Source: Raineya sp.
GTDB taxonomy: Bacteria > Bacteroidota > Bacteroidia > Cytophagales > Thermonemataceae
DNA: 64,000 nt
Assembly (NCBI GenBank): GCA_025454915.1
Contig: JALONN010000012.1
Location: 243,098-307,097, forward strand
Reading direction: 5' to 3'
In this document: positions 43,655 through 53,110 of the stretch, one piece after another
How positions within the stretch are numbered: the stretch's first letter is position 1
Layout: every line of letters begins with the position of its first letter
Notes under the pieces: generated by a model
Told to the model about the DNA's origin: nothing
Seen by the model: the letters and a program-made list of their open reading frames with translations, nothing else
The model's database searches: none
Translations under genes and position numbers: made by a program

Positions 43655-45745
43655 GTGAAAATTGCATTAATAGGTAACCCTAACAGTGGAAAAAGTTCTT
43701 TATTTAATCAGCTTACAGGCTTAAACCAAAAGGTAGCTAACTTTGCTGGAGTAACTGTAGAGAAGAAAACAGGCTTTTTGATACTACCCAATAAAGAGAA
43801 AGCTCAAATCATAGATTTGCCAGGAACTTACAGTCTGTATCCCAAGTCTTTAGATGAACAGGTTGTTTTAGATTTTTTGTTAGATAAAGAAAATACTGAA
43901 AAACCTGATTTAATTCTTGTAGTTACAGATGCATCTAATCTACAACGAAACCTTTTACTGTTTGAAGAAGTCAGAGACTTAGGAACTCCTGTTCTCCTGA
44001 TTCTCAATATGATAGATTTAGCAAAGCAAAGTGGTTGGGAAATAGATATTAAAAAACTAGAAAATCTCTTAGGTGTTCCTGTGGTTGCTACCAATGCCCG
44101 TAATGGAGAGGGTATTTTGGAACTTAAAACTAGAATTTTAGAGTCTTCGAAACAATATGAGCCATCATTACTGGAATCTCTCAGTCCTCATCAGAAGTTA
44201 GTAGGAGAGATACAGGTGAAATTTGCATTAGAAAACGGCTACATAGCCAATCTGTATCTGCATCATTACGAAAGACTCCATTTTCTTTCTGATGAAGAAA
44301 AAAAATATCTGCAAAAGCAACAAATTCAATATCAGTTCAATAGCTTATCATTACAGGCTCAAGAAACTCTTGAACGTTTCGATAAAATAGGTTCTGTAAT
44401 TGCTGAGACTACTCAGAAATATGAAAAAACAAATAATCCATTACGCATAACCCAAAAAATAGATAAAATTCTGCTACACCCTATATGGGGTTACGCCATT
44501 TTTTTAGGTGTATTGCTATTGATGTTTAATTCAATTTTTAAATGGGCTGAACTGCCCATGACATTCATTGAAGACCAAACGGCTAATTTACAGGAAATAA
44601 TCAAGAATAACTTACCTGATAATTTGCTTACAAAACTACTTGCAGATGGTATTATTGCAGGAATTGGTTCAGTAGTAGTGTTTATTCCTCAAATTGCTCT
44701 TTTATTTACTTTCATAGCCATTTTAGAAGAATCGGGTTATATGGTACGAGCCATGATTATCATGGATAAACTCATGCGTAAATTTGGTTTGAATGGTAAA
44801 AGTGTTGTTCCTCTTATTTCTGGGGTAGCTTGTGCAATTCCAGCCATTATGGCAACCCGAAATATTGATAACAGAAAAGAACGCTTAATCACTATTTTGA
44901 TAACTCCTTTAATGAGTTGCTCAGCTCGTTTGCCTATCTATACTGTCATGATAGCATTGGTCGTTCCTGCTAAAAATGCTTTTTGGTTTATCAGTTGGCA
45001 GGCACTGGCACTTTTAGCGATGTACTTGCTTGGAATACTCATGGCTCTTGTGGCGAGTATTATCTTATCTAAACTGCTTAAACATCAGGATAATAGCTAT
45101 TTTGTGGTAGAAATGCCTACTTATAAAGTACCTCGTTGGAAAAATATCGGACTTACTATTTTAGAAAAACTTAAAGCATTTACCTTAGAAGCAGGAAAGG
45201 TAATTGTTGTTCTTTCTGTGGTTTTGTGGGCTTTGGCTTCATTTGGTTGGGGAGATAGCTTAGAACAAGCTGAAAATAAAGTTCGTAAAGAAAATCCTAC
45301 ACTTTCTCAAGAAAAACTTGAACCTCTTATTAATGCTGCAAAATTAGAAGCCTCTTATGCGGGTGTATTAGGTAAAACTTTAGAGCCTGTTATCAAACCG
45401 TTAGGTTTTGACTGGAAAATTGGGATTTCACTTATTGCTTCGTTTGCAGCTAGAGAAGTATTTGTAAGTACCATGTCTGTGATTTATGGTTTAGGTACTG
45501 ATGATGAACAAAGTGTAAGAGAGAGAATGGGGAAAGAAATCAATCCAGAAACAAAAAAACCTTTTTATAGTGTGGCAGTAGGGTTCTCCTTGATGGTATT
45601 TTATGCCTTTGCTATGCAATGTATGAGTACAGTTGCCATTGTTTATAAAGAAACACGTTCATGGAAATATCCTATAGGGCAAATAATTGCATTTAATATA
45701 TTGGCTTATATTGCATCTTTTTTGGTATATCAAATCTTAAAATAA
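43655..45745 (+). CDS. feoB: Ferrous iron transporter FeoB
   Basis: A 696-residue protein starting with GTG. The G-protein domain carries G1 GNPNSGKSSLF, G2/G3 TVEKKTG and DLPGTYSL, and G4 NMID. The membrane part shows the FeoB gate motifs ISGVACAIPAIMATRNI with its conserved cysteine, and later SFAAREVFVSTMSVIYGLG. It takes up Fe2+ across the inner membrane. It follows feoA and an ABC permease and is followed by a lipoprotein gene after one base, making a four-gene unit. Confidence 0.97.
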   Translation: MKIALIGNPNSGKSSLFNQLTGLNQKVANFAGVTVEKKTGFLILPNKEKAQIIDLPGTYSLYPKSLDEQVVLDFLLDKENTEKPDLILVVTDASNLQRNLLLFEEVRDLGTPVLLILNMIDLAKQSGWEIDIKKLENLLGVPVVATNARNGEGILELKTRILESSKQYEPSLLESLSPHQKLVGEIQVKFALENGYIANLYLHHYERLHFLSDEEKKYLQKQQIQYQFNSLSLQAQETLERFDKIGSVIAETTQKYEKTNNPLRITQKIDKILLHPIWGYAIFLGVLLLMFNSIFKWAELPMTFIEDQTANLQEIIKNNLPDNLLTKLLADGIIAGIGSVVVFIPQIALLFTFIAILEESGYMVRAMIIMDKLMRKFGLNGKSVVPLISGVACAIPAIMATRNIDNRKERLITILITPLMSCSARLPIYTVMIALVVPAKNAFWFISWQALALLAMYLLGILMALVASIILSKLLKHQDNSYFVVEMPTYKVPRWKNIGLTILEKLKAFTLEAGKVIVVLSVVLWALASFGWGDSLEQAENKVRKENPTLSQEKLEPLINAAKLEASYAGVLGKTLEPVIKPLGFDWKIGISLIASFAAREVFVSTMSVIYGLGTDDEQSVRERMGKEINPETKKPFYSVAVGFSLMVFYAFAMQCMSTVAIVYKETRSWKYPIGQIIAFNILAYIASFLVYQILK

Positions 45746-45746
45746 A

Positions 45747-46121
45747 ATGATAAGATTCAGAATAATATTTCTTTTGATTTCTTTTTTTGGACTTTGGGCT
45801 TGTTCTTCAAATAGTTCTTTAGAAAATTTTGATAAAAAAACATGGGTCAATGATGCAAAAGGCTGTAAAAATGAACGCCTCAAATATCTGGAAAGTATCG
45901 AAAAGCAAAAAGAAACACTCAAAGGCTTATCACAAGCTCAAGTGGTAGCTATTTTAGGTAAGCCAGATTCACAAGAACTTTTGAAAAGGAATGCCAAAAC
46001 TTTTACTTATTTTGTGTCGCAAGGTTCGCAATGTGGCTCAGGTTCTAAAGAGGGTACAGCCCTAATAGTTCATTTTGGAGCCTTGAATTATGTAAGCGAG
46101 CTAAGCCGAAATCAATACTGA
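45747..46121 (+). CDS. Small BamE/SmpA-like lipoprotein
   Basis: A 124-residue lipoprotein with the signal IIFLLISFFGLWAC. The core LKGLSQAQVVAILGKPDSQELLKRNAKTFTYFV is the helix-turn of the SmpA/BamE (OmlA) fold. The two later cysteines (GSQCGSG and KGCKNE) may form a disulfide. Its start is one base after the feoB stop, so it is in the same transcript. A part in outer-membrane assembly is suggested by fold only. Confidence 0.72.
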   Translation: MIRFRIIFLLISFFGLWACSSNSSLENFDKKTWVNDAKGCKNERLKYLESIEKQKETLKGLSQAQVVAILGKPDSQELLKRNAKTFTYFVSQGSQCGSGSKEGTALIVHFGALNYVSELSRNQY

Positions 46122-46224
46122 TTTTTAGACATAAGATTTTAGATGTAAGAAAAGGAAAAAGTTATTTGTAGCTCATAATCCTTTTACACACAATTATTTA
46201 TCATTTATAATTCAATATTAAAAA

Positions 46225-47184
46225 ATGACAAATCAAGAAAAAATAGGATTGCTCTTTGAAGAAATGCGTAAGGTGGTCATTGGGCAAGAATACATGATTA
46301 ATCGCTTGCTTATAGGTTTGTGTACCAATGGTCATATTCTTTTAGAAGGAGTGCCAGGGCTTGCAAAAACCATGACAATCAATACGTTAGCCAAAACATT
46401 GCAGCTCTCTTTTCAACGTATCCAGTTTACCCCTGATTTATTGCCTGCCGATTTGGTGGGGACAATGATTTACAATCCCAAAGAAGGCGATTTTGAGGTA
46501 AAAAAAGGACCTATTTTTGCCAATCTTATCCTAGCTGATGAAATCAATCGTTCACCAGCTAAGGTACAATCAGCTCTTTTGGAAGCTATGCAAGAACGCC
46601 AAGTAACCATTGGTGAAACCACTTATCCAATGGATTATCCCTTTTTGGTACTGGCTACGCAAAACCCTGTAGAACAGGAGGGTACATACCCTCTTCCTGA
46701 AGCTCAGATAGATAGATTTATGATGAAAATCTATGTAGGTTATCTTAATAAAGAGCAGGAATTGGCTGTGATGCGGAGAATGTCGAATATGAATTTTAAA
46801 CCAGAGCTTTTAAGGGTTTTAAATAAAGAAGATATTACAGCTATTAAGCAGGAAATCAATCAGATAACTATTTCTGAAACACTCGAAAAATATATCATTG
46901 AACTTGTGTTTGCCACTCGTTATCCTGCTGACTACAATATGCGTCAGGAGGCTCAGTACGTTCAGTTTGGAGCTTCACCACGAGCCAGTATCAGTTTGAA
47001 TTTAGCTGCAAAAGCCTTGGCTTATCTCAATCAAAGAGACTTTGTATTGCCCGAAGACATCAAAGAAGTAGCCATGGATGTACTCAATCATAGAATTATA
47101 CTCAATTATGAAGCTGAGGCAGATGGTATTACGACAAGGCAGGTGATAGAAAGTATATTGAAAAATGTTCCGATTACTCAATAA
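46225..47184 (+). CDS. MoxR-family AAA ATPase
   Basis: A 319-residue AAA+ protein. Walker A-like LEGVPGLAKTMTINTLAKTL, Walker B LILADEINRSPAKVQSALLEAMQERQV and sensor ATQNPVEQEGTYPLPEAQIDRF are all intact. MoxR ATPases activate partner proteins, most often with DUF58 and von Willebrand A genes directly downstream. Neither is present here; the next gene encodes an S10-type peptidase after 40 bases. The substrate is therefore unclear. Confidence 0.92.
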   Translation: MTNQEKIGLLFEEMRKVVIGQEYMINRLLIGLCTNGHILLEGVPGLAKTMTINTLAKTLQLSFQRIQFTPDLLPADLVGTMIYNPKEGDFEVKKGPIFANLILADEINRSPAKVQSALLEAMQERQVTIGETTYPMDYPFLVLATQNPVEQEGTYPLPEAQIDRFMMKIYVGYLNKEQELAVMRRMSNMNFKPELLRVLNKEDITAIKQEINQITISETLEKYIIELVFATRYPADYNMRQEAQYVQFGASPRASISLNLAAKALAYLNQRDFVLPEDIKEVAMDVLNHRIILNYEAEADGITTRQVIESILKNVPITQ

Positions 47185-47224
47185 TTTCATAATAAAATCA
47201 CTTTGAAATTTAAACTAAAACTAT

Positions 47225-48745
47225 ATGCTTATTCGTTTACTTTTAATCAGTGTTTTATCAACAACTTGGGTATTTGCTCAGGATAAAGACAAAAATAAAG
47301 ACAAAGAAGTCAAAGAAACAAAAGAGGCTAAAGAGCCTAATCCTAAGCTTTTTGATAGAAATATTGTTGAGACGAAACAACAGACTACTATTGCAGGTAA
47401 AAATATCAAATATACCACTCAGGCAGGTTATCTGACACTCAGAGATGAAACAGGCAAACCCAGAGCGGATATATTTTTTATGGCTTATCTGCAAGATGGA
47501 GCAGATATGAACACCAGACCTATTACTTTTACTTTTAATGGAGGACCTGGTTCAGCTTCTGTGTGGTTACACATGGGTTGCATCGGACCTAAAAGAGTAG
47601 TGATGAATGATAAAGGAGAACCTCTGCCACCTCCCTATAAATATGTAAATAATGAATATAGCTGGCTTGATAAAACAGATTTGGTATTCATTGACCCAGT
47701 CAATACTGGTTATAGTAGGGCAGCCGAAGGCGAAAAACCTGCTCAGTTTTTGGGTTATGTAGAGGATATTGAAGCAGTTGGCGAGTTTATTCGTTTATAT
47801 TGCTCTCAGTACAAACGCTGGGCTTCTCCTAAATATCTGGCTGGCGAAAGCTATGGTACAACAAGAGCCGTAGGACTCGCCAATTTCTTGCACAATCGTT
47901 ATAACTTGTATGTCAATGGCTTATGTTTGATTTCAAGCATCTTAAATTTCCAAACAGCCAGATTTGACAAAGGTAATGATCTACCTTATATCCTACATTT
48001 GCCAACTTATACAGCGACAGCCTTTTATCATAAAAAATTAGCTCCTGAACTCCAACAAGATTTATCAAAAACACTTAAAGAAGCGGAAAATTTTGCTTTG
48101 AACGAATATGCTACTTTCCTGACCAAAGGAGATTTGGCAACAGAGGCAGAAACTAAAAATATAGCAGAAAAACTTACTCGTTATACAGGGCTTTCGCAAA
48201 CCTATCTTAAAAATTGTTATTACAGAATAGAAATAGGCAGATTTACAAAAGAACTTTTAAGAAATGAAGGCAAAACAGTTGGTCGTTTGGATAGTAGATT
48301 GACAGGTGTAGATTATGACAATGCTGGTGAACGTTTTGAGTTTGACCCTAGCTTAGATGCCACTATCTCAGGACCTTATGCGACGGCTATCAACCATTAT
48401 ATACGCCAAGAACTCAAATACAGTAACAATCTGCCTTACGAAGTGCTGACAAGCCGTGTACAGCCTTGGAATTATAATAATGTTCAAAACCGATACTTAA
48501 ATGTAGGTGAGGAACTTCGCAGTGCCATGTCGAAAAATCCAGCCCTGAAAGTTTGGGTTTGCAGTGGTTATTACGATTTTGCAACCCCTTATTTTGCCAC
48601 AGAATACACTTTTAACCACCTCATGCTACGCCCTGAACAGAAGAAAAACATAAAAATCACCTACTATGAAGCAGGACACATGATGTATATCCACAAAGAA
48701 TCTCTCCTTAAAATGCGAAAAGATTTGGAAGGATTTTATGAGTAA
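47225..48745 (+). CDS. S10-type serine carboxypeptidase-like exported protein
   Basis: A 506-residue protein with signal peptide ending VFAQ followed by a DKNKDKEVKE linker. The alpha/beta-hydrolase core has the oxyanion motif FNGGPGSASVWLHMG, the nucleophile in AGESYGTTRA (S209), the acid in VCSGYYDFATP and the histidine near the end in YEAGHMMY. It would remove C-terminal residues from peptides outside the cytoplasm. It starts 40 bases after the MoxR gene. Peptide scavenging is the simplest role. Confidence 0.88.
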   Translation: MLIRLLLISVLSTTWVFAQDKDKNKDKEVKETKEAKEPNPKLFDRNIVETKQQTTIAGKNIKYTTQAGYLTLRDETGKPRADIFFMAYLQDGADMNTRPITFTFNGGPGSASVWLHMGCIGPKRVVMNDKGEPLPPPYKYVNNEYSWLDKTDLVFIDPVNTGYSRAAEGEKPAQFLGYVEDIEAVGEFIRLYCSQYKRWASPKYLAGESYGTTRAVGLANFLHNRYNLYVNGLCLISSILNFQTARFDKGNDLPYILHLPTYTATAFYHKKLAPELQQDLSKTLKEAENFALNEYATFLTKGDLATEAETKNIAEKLTRYTGLSQTYLKNCYYRIEIGRFTKELLRNEGKTVGRLDSRLTGVDYDNAGERFEFDPSLDATISGPYATAINHYIRQELKYSNNLPYEVLTSRVQPWNYNNVQNRYLNVGEELRSAMSKNPALKVWVCSGYYDFATPYFATEYTFNHLMLRPEQKKNIKITYYEAGHMMYIHKESLLKMRKDLEGFYE

Positions 48746-48778
48746 AATTAAATTTTCAAGTATTTAAAAGCTACAATT

Positions 48779-49780
48779 ATGATGACAAAGAAAGAATTAT
48801 TTGAGAAATTAAAAAGTAAATTACCTCTCAAAAGAGATAAAAGCAAAGACTTTCAGGAGTTTGTGGAAGAAACTTTTAATTGGTATAAACAACAGATTGA
48901 GAATAGTGGGCTATTTGATGACTCAGAAGAATATGAAAAAGTTGAAGGCTTTATAGACCGTACAAATAAGTCCTTAAAATTCTATTTAGAAGGAGATATT
49001 TTTGGAGCAACCAAAGAGTTTGAAAAAGGTATAAAACTTTTAATAAATGATAATATATTACCAATATTCATGAATAATAATAATGACATATATTATTTTG
49101 AAAATGGTTCATACAGCCTGATGTACAGATTAACAGAATTTGATGATAGTATATGGTGTATTCCTTTTAGTAAACGCCACTTAGCTTCCACGAATAGATT
49201 TAGTTTCGCAGGACTACCATGTTTATATATAGGAAATTCAATAGAAACATGTTATGCCGAAATAGGGGGAGATAAAGACATATCATCATATTTTATAGCA
49301 GGTTTTGGATATTATTATGAAAAAATTAAAACACTTGATTTAACATTCCCTAATTTAAAGTATGCAGAAAGAGATGAATATTACTATGATAAAAGCATAT
49401 TATCATGGCCTTTAGTTGCTATTTGTATGATAAAAAAGCCTATTTATGAATCACACACTAAATTTGTTATAGAATATATATTTCCCCAATTAGTTATTAG
49501 TTTTTTAGCAAAGCAGAGTAATGAAAGTGAAATTTGGGCAGTAAAGTATTATAGTACAAAGTTCAGTATAACTGATAATAAATATAATATAGCTATTCCT
49601 ATAAAAAATGAGGCTTTCTTAGAAGGTTTAAAAAACAAAATACACGAAACTGTTGGTGATAAAGGTGAAAAAGGCTATGCTGAAATAAAGAAAAATAATG
49701 TTAGCTATAACTCTAAATTTGAAGATTTAGAGAATAAAATCCAAAATGAATTAAGACATTATCAAAATGGAGGTCTTTAA
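48779..49780 (+). CDS. RES-domain protein (possible NAD-consuming toxin)
   Basis: A 333-residue protein. Residues 1-110 are helical and charged. At about 115-290 the RES pattern is visible: a Y/R start (LMYRLTEF), RFSFAGLPCLYIGNSIETCYAEI, and later charged strands. RES proteins of the MbcT/Res kind degrade NAD+ and normally sit next to an Xre-type antitoxin. No antitoxin gene is adjacent here. The gene is more AT-rich-looking than its neighbours and interrupts a metabolic stretch between a peptidase and ilvE. Activity and host benefit are inferred; the N-terminal extension could carry its own control. Confidence 0.68.
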   Translation: MMTKKELFEKLKSKLPLKRDKSKDFQEFVEETFNWYKQQIENSGLFDDSEEYEKVEGFIDRTNKSLKFYLEGDIFGATKEFEKGIKLLINDNILPIFMNNNNDIYYFENGSYSLMYRLTEFDDSIWCIPFSKRHLASTNRFSFAGLPCLYIGNSIETCYAEIGGDKDISSYFIAGFGYYYEKIKTLDLTFPNLKYAERDEYYYDKSILSWPLVAICMIKKPIYESHTKFVIEYIFPQLVISFLAKQSNESEIWAVKYYSTKFSITDNKYNIAIPIKNEAFLEGLKNKIHETVGDKGEKGYAEIKKNNVSYNSKFEDLENKIQNELRHYQNGGL

Positions 49781-49794
49781 AACAGGAATATTTC

Positions 49795-50844
49795 ATGCAA
49801 ATCCATATTCAGAAAGCAGAGAAAAGTCGTTTGGAGGCTTTTAATTTTGATAATTTTTCGTTTGGTATAGAAACGACAGACCATATCCTTGTTGCTCAAT
49901 ATGCTCAAAATCAGTGGGCAGAGGCAAAAATAGAGCCTTATCGAGAAATATCTCTTTCACCACTTGCAATGTGTTTTCATTATGGACAAACTGTTTTTGA
50001 GGGTTTGAAAGCCTATAAACAGTCTGCCGGAATAATTAATATTTTCAGGCTGGATAAACACGCAGAACGCATGAATAAGTCTTTGAGACGTATGTGTATG
50101 CCCGAAGTGCCTCGGGAACTATTTATAGAAGGGACAAAACAACTGGTAAATCTTGAAAGAAACTGGATAAGTGATAAAGAAGGTTATTCTTTATATCTTC
50201 GTCCTTTCATGATAGCCACAGAAAGCAGATTGGGGCTTGTACCCTCACAAGAATATTTGTTTATGGTGGTGGCTACACCAATGGCATCTTATTATTCCAA
50301 ACCACTGAAAGTGAAAGTAGAACGTGAATATGTGAGAGCTGTGGAGGGTGGGGCAGGAGCAGCTAAAAATGGTGGAAACTATGGTGCTGCATTTTATCCA
50401 ACCATTCAAGCCAATACACAGGGCTACGACCAAATTCTTTGGACAGATGCCCAAACCCACAATTATTTTGAAGAATCAGGCACTATGAATTTGATGTTTA
50501 TAGTAAACGGAACGCTTCTTACACCTCCTGCGGGTAGTACGGTATTAGAGGGTGTAACACGAGACTCTGTACTACAAATTGCAAAACATATTGGCATTTC
50601 TGTGGAAGAACGTCCTATCAGCATTGCAGAAATTCAGAATCATTTTGAGAGTGGTAGCAAAATAGAAGCGTTTGGTGTGGGAACAGCTGCTATTATTGCA
50701 CCCTTCTCGCAGATAGATATAAATACAAAAAGTTATATACCATATTTTGAAGCAGATGCTCAAATGTTTGTGTTAAAAAAACATTTACAGAACATCAGGC
50801 TTGGTATAAGTCAAGATATTTGGGGCTGGAATACGCTTTTATAG
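49795..50844 (+). CDS. ilvE: Branched-chain amino acid aminotransferase
   Basis: A 349-residue fold-type IV PLP enzyme. The PLP lysine lies in GGAGAAKNGGNYGAAFYPT, and SPLAMCFHYGQTVFEGLKAYK, NYFEESGTMNLMFIVNG and TRDSVLQIAKHIG are family-typical. It converts branched-chain oxo acids to Leu, Ile and Val with glutamate. It starts 14 bases after the RES gene, so the two share a transcript or the RES gene was inserted just upstream. It is convergent with the phosphoesterase gene at 50868. Confidence 0.95.
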   Translation: MQIHIQKAEKSRLEAFNFDNFSFGIETTDHILVAQYAQNQWAEAKIEPYREISLSPLAMCFHYGQTVFEGLKAYKQSAGIINIFRLDKHAERMNKSLRRMCMPEVPRELFIEGTKQLVNLERNWISDKEGYSLYLRPFMIATESRLGLVPSQEYLFMVVATPMASYYSKPLKVKVEREYVRAVEGGAGAAKNGGNYGAAFYPTIQANTQGYDQILWTDAQTHNYFEESGTMNLMFIVNGTLLTPPAGSTVLEGVTRDSVLQIAKHIGISVEERPISIAEIQNHFESGSKIEAFGVGTAAIIAPFSQIDINTKSYIPYFEADAQMFVLKKHLQNIRLGISQDIWGWNTLL

Positions 50845-50867
50845 ACACAATACATAAGACACAAGAA

Positions 50868-51866
50868 TCAAAGGATATGAGTAATATCAAGTATCTTTTG
50901 AGGAGTCTTTAGACCTTTTTCTAAGTCTTTAAGATGCAGATTGTTAGCTTTTGCCTTGAATAAGTAAGTGCTAAAAGGGTATTGTGTAGCTTTCTGATTA
51001 AAGTCTTCTGGAAATTGTTCTAATAAATTTTGTGTTAAACTTTTGATTTTCTGTAAAATAACGGGAAGCGAGTCTTTTAAGTCATTAGTCCAATTTTCAA
51101 GTTCTGTAAGATAGTTTCGGGTTTCAGGTTCTTGGATATAACTTAATTTTTCAAGCTGTTTTTGAATATTTTCAAAAGACATATTATTCCAGTCTTTAGA
51201 TTTTAATACAGGAATCTGCCATTTGATTTGCTCTTCTTTCCAATAATCTTTTTTAGCTTTTAGCTGATGAATCTTAAAATCAGGAAGTTCTATGATTGTT
51301 AAAAAACCTTCATGACAACAACCTGTATCAATGCCATAGGTATTATTTTTAATTTTAGGAGAGTCGCCCACTACATGATGCCCATAGATAATAGGTTTAT
51401 TATCAGTATAATAATCGTTCCAGTAAGTATTTTCAGGATATAACGTTTCCAAGTATCGTTCGCCAGCAGTAGCACCACAAAGTACATCTTCTCGTTGTTC
51501 TTGTAAGCTTTTACCTTGTTCAAAAGCAGCATGAACTATAATGGCATCAGGAGTTTCGTAGTAATAAGGTAAGGTTTGCAACCACTTTAAAAAATCTTGA
51601 TATTCTTCTCCAAATTGTAGTTTTACAATTTCTTGAGAATAGCTAAAAATTTGGTTGAGATGTTTGCGTTCATGGTTGCCCATGAGTACAACAGAATTGG
51701 GTCTGTTTTTAAAAAACTGATAGACTTCTAAAGATTTATTGCCTTTATCTACAATGTCCCCCACAGAGATAAGAAGATCATTTGGCTTGAGAGCCAGGTT
51801 TTCTAATAATTCCATGAGTTCATCAAAACAACCATGAATATCACCCACAACAAATGTTCTACTCAT
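50868..51866 (-). CDS. PP2A-like/ApaH-type metallophosphoesterase
   Basis: A 332-residue protein. The metal-binding motifs are FVVGDIHGCFDEL, SVGDIVDKGNKS and VVLMGNHERKH, followed by a histidine in IVHAAFEQG and YGHHVVGDSP. These are serine/threonine protein phosphatase or diadenosine-tetraphosphatase-like enzymes. The C-terminal 120 residues are a helical extension. It is third in the order ribF, 64-residue gene, phosphoesterase; the 8-base gap suggests an operon. Substrate unknown. Confidence 0.88.
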   Translation of the reverse strand: MSRTFVVGDIHGCFDELMELLENLALKPNDLLISVGDIVDKGNKSLEVYQFFKNRPNSVVLMGNHERKHLNQIFSYSQEIVKLQFGEEYQDFLKWLQTLPYYYETPDAIIVHAAFEQGKSLQEQREDVLCGATAGERYLETLYPENTYWNDYYTDNKPIIYGHHVVGDSPKIKNNTYGIDTGCCHEGFLTIIELPDFKIHQLKAKKDYWKEEQIKWQIPVLKSKDWNNMSFENIQKQLEKLSYIQEPETRNYLTELENWTNDLKDSLPVILQKIKSLTQNLLEQFPEDFNQKATQYPFSTYLFKAKANNLHLKDLEKGLKTPQKILDITHIL

Positions 51867-51874
51867 ACTACTTA

Positions 51875-52069
51875 CTAACTTTCTCTTCTAAAAGTATCAA
51901 AATCAATTTTATTTTTAAACTCATAAATATTGAGAACAATGATTTCCTGTTTGGTGTCACTATCAGTAATTTTCTGGCATAACCACTGATAATTTGGAAA
52001 CTCAGAATGTTCAAACCAAATGCTCCCAAATCCATCAGGGGCGATATAACTGACCAAAAAATAACGCAT
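51875..52069 (-). CDS. Small conserved-looking protein between ribF and a phosphoesterase gene
   Basis: A 64-residue protein with no signal peptide. It has an aromatic-rich opening (RYFLVSYIAPDGFGSIWFEH) and a charged end. The family was not recognised. Its ATG overlaps the ribF stop by one base (TAATG on the minus strand), so it is translated by coupling and is unlikely to be spurious. It ends 8 bases before the phosphoesterase start. Confidence 0.65.
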   Translation of the reverse strand: MRYFLVSYIAPDGFGSIWFEHSEFPNYQWLCQKITDSDTKQEIIVLNIYEFKNKIDFDTFRRES

Positions 52070-53013
52070 TATTCTGCCAAATTACTTTGTAAAGAATTAA
52101 TTTTCTGTAATGCATCTATTTTATCCTGAGCTAATTGCATTTGAAGAGCTTCTAAACCTGCAAGTTTGGCATCATGACGAATAAAATCTACTAACTCAAT
52201 CTGAATAATTTTATCATAAATATCTTCATTAAAATCAAAAATATTTACTTCAATTCGTTTTTCAAAAGCATTTTCAATAACAGGACGATTGCCGATATAG
52301 AGCATTCCTCCATATTCTACATTTTCGATATATACTTTTGTAGCGTAAATCCCATCACAAGGAATCAGCTTATAGTTTTCTTCAACATGAATATTGGCTG
52401 TTGGATAACCAATCGTTCTGCCCAATTGGTCTCCTTTTACAACTTTTCCTTTGATTTGGTAAGGGGACCCCAAATATTTAGAAGCTGTTTTGACATCTCC
52501 TTGCAAAAGAGCATTTCTTATTTTGGTAGAGCTGATAGCAATTTGATCTATATCCTGAGCTGGAATTTCCTCTATATCAAATGGATAGTTTGATACACCT
52601 TTTTGAAGAAACTCAAAATTACCCTCTCTGCCTTTACCAAAATGATGATCATAACCAATCACTAATTTTTGGGCTTGAGTGGTTTGTATATAAATTTTCT
52701 GGATAAAATCTTCTGCTGAAAGATTAGAAAGCTCCTGATTGAACGGTAACACCAGCAAGTAGTCAATACCTGTTTTTTCAAGTAAACTTATTTTCTCTTC
52801 TAGGGTATTGAGTAGTTTTACATCCTGTCCAAAAAACATTCTTGGATGTGGAAAAAATGTAATCACAACACTCTGACCATTGTTTTCTTTTGCAATCTGT
52901 ATAATGCGTTGTAAAATCTGCTGATGCCCAAGATGTACACCGTCAAATGTGCCACTAGTCACAACAGCAAAAGGCAAATGAGGAAAGTCTTGTGTATTCT
53001 GAAAAATTTGCAT
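52069..53013 (-). CDS. ribF: Bifunctional riboflavin kinase / FAD synthetase
   Basis: A 314-residue protein. The FAD synthetase half has VTSGTFDGVHLGHQQIL and ISSTKIRNALLQGD; the flavokinase half has VKGDQLGRTIGYPTANI and GIYATKVYI, with the end ALQMQLAQDKIDAL. It makes FMN and FAD from riboflavin. The gene opens the operon that continues with a 64-residue protein and a phosphoesterase. The divergent sigma factor gene starts at 53111. Confidence 0.97.
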   Translation of the reverse strand: MQIFQNTQDFPHLPFAVVTSGTFDGVHLGHQQILQRIIQIAKENNGQSVVITFFPHPRMFFGQDVKLLNTLEEKISLLEKTGIDYLLVLPFNQELSNLSAEDFIQKIYIQTTQAQKLVIGYDHHFGKGREGNFEFLQKGVSNYPFDIEEIPAQDIDQIAISSTKIRNALLQGDVKTASKYLGSPYQIKGKVVKGDQLGRTIGYPTANIHVEENYKLIPCDGIYATKVYIENVEYGGMLYIGNRPVIENAFEKRIEVNIFDFNEDIYDKIIQIELVDFIRHDAKLAGLEALQMQLAQDKIDALQKINSLQSNLAE

Positions 53014-53110
53014 AGTTTTTGACTAAAATTCTGTAAAAATCATTATTTTTCAAGGATTTTGCAAAAAAACGATAAAAATACTACACTACATAATACTTTG
53101 TTTTTGAAAA

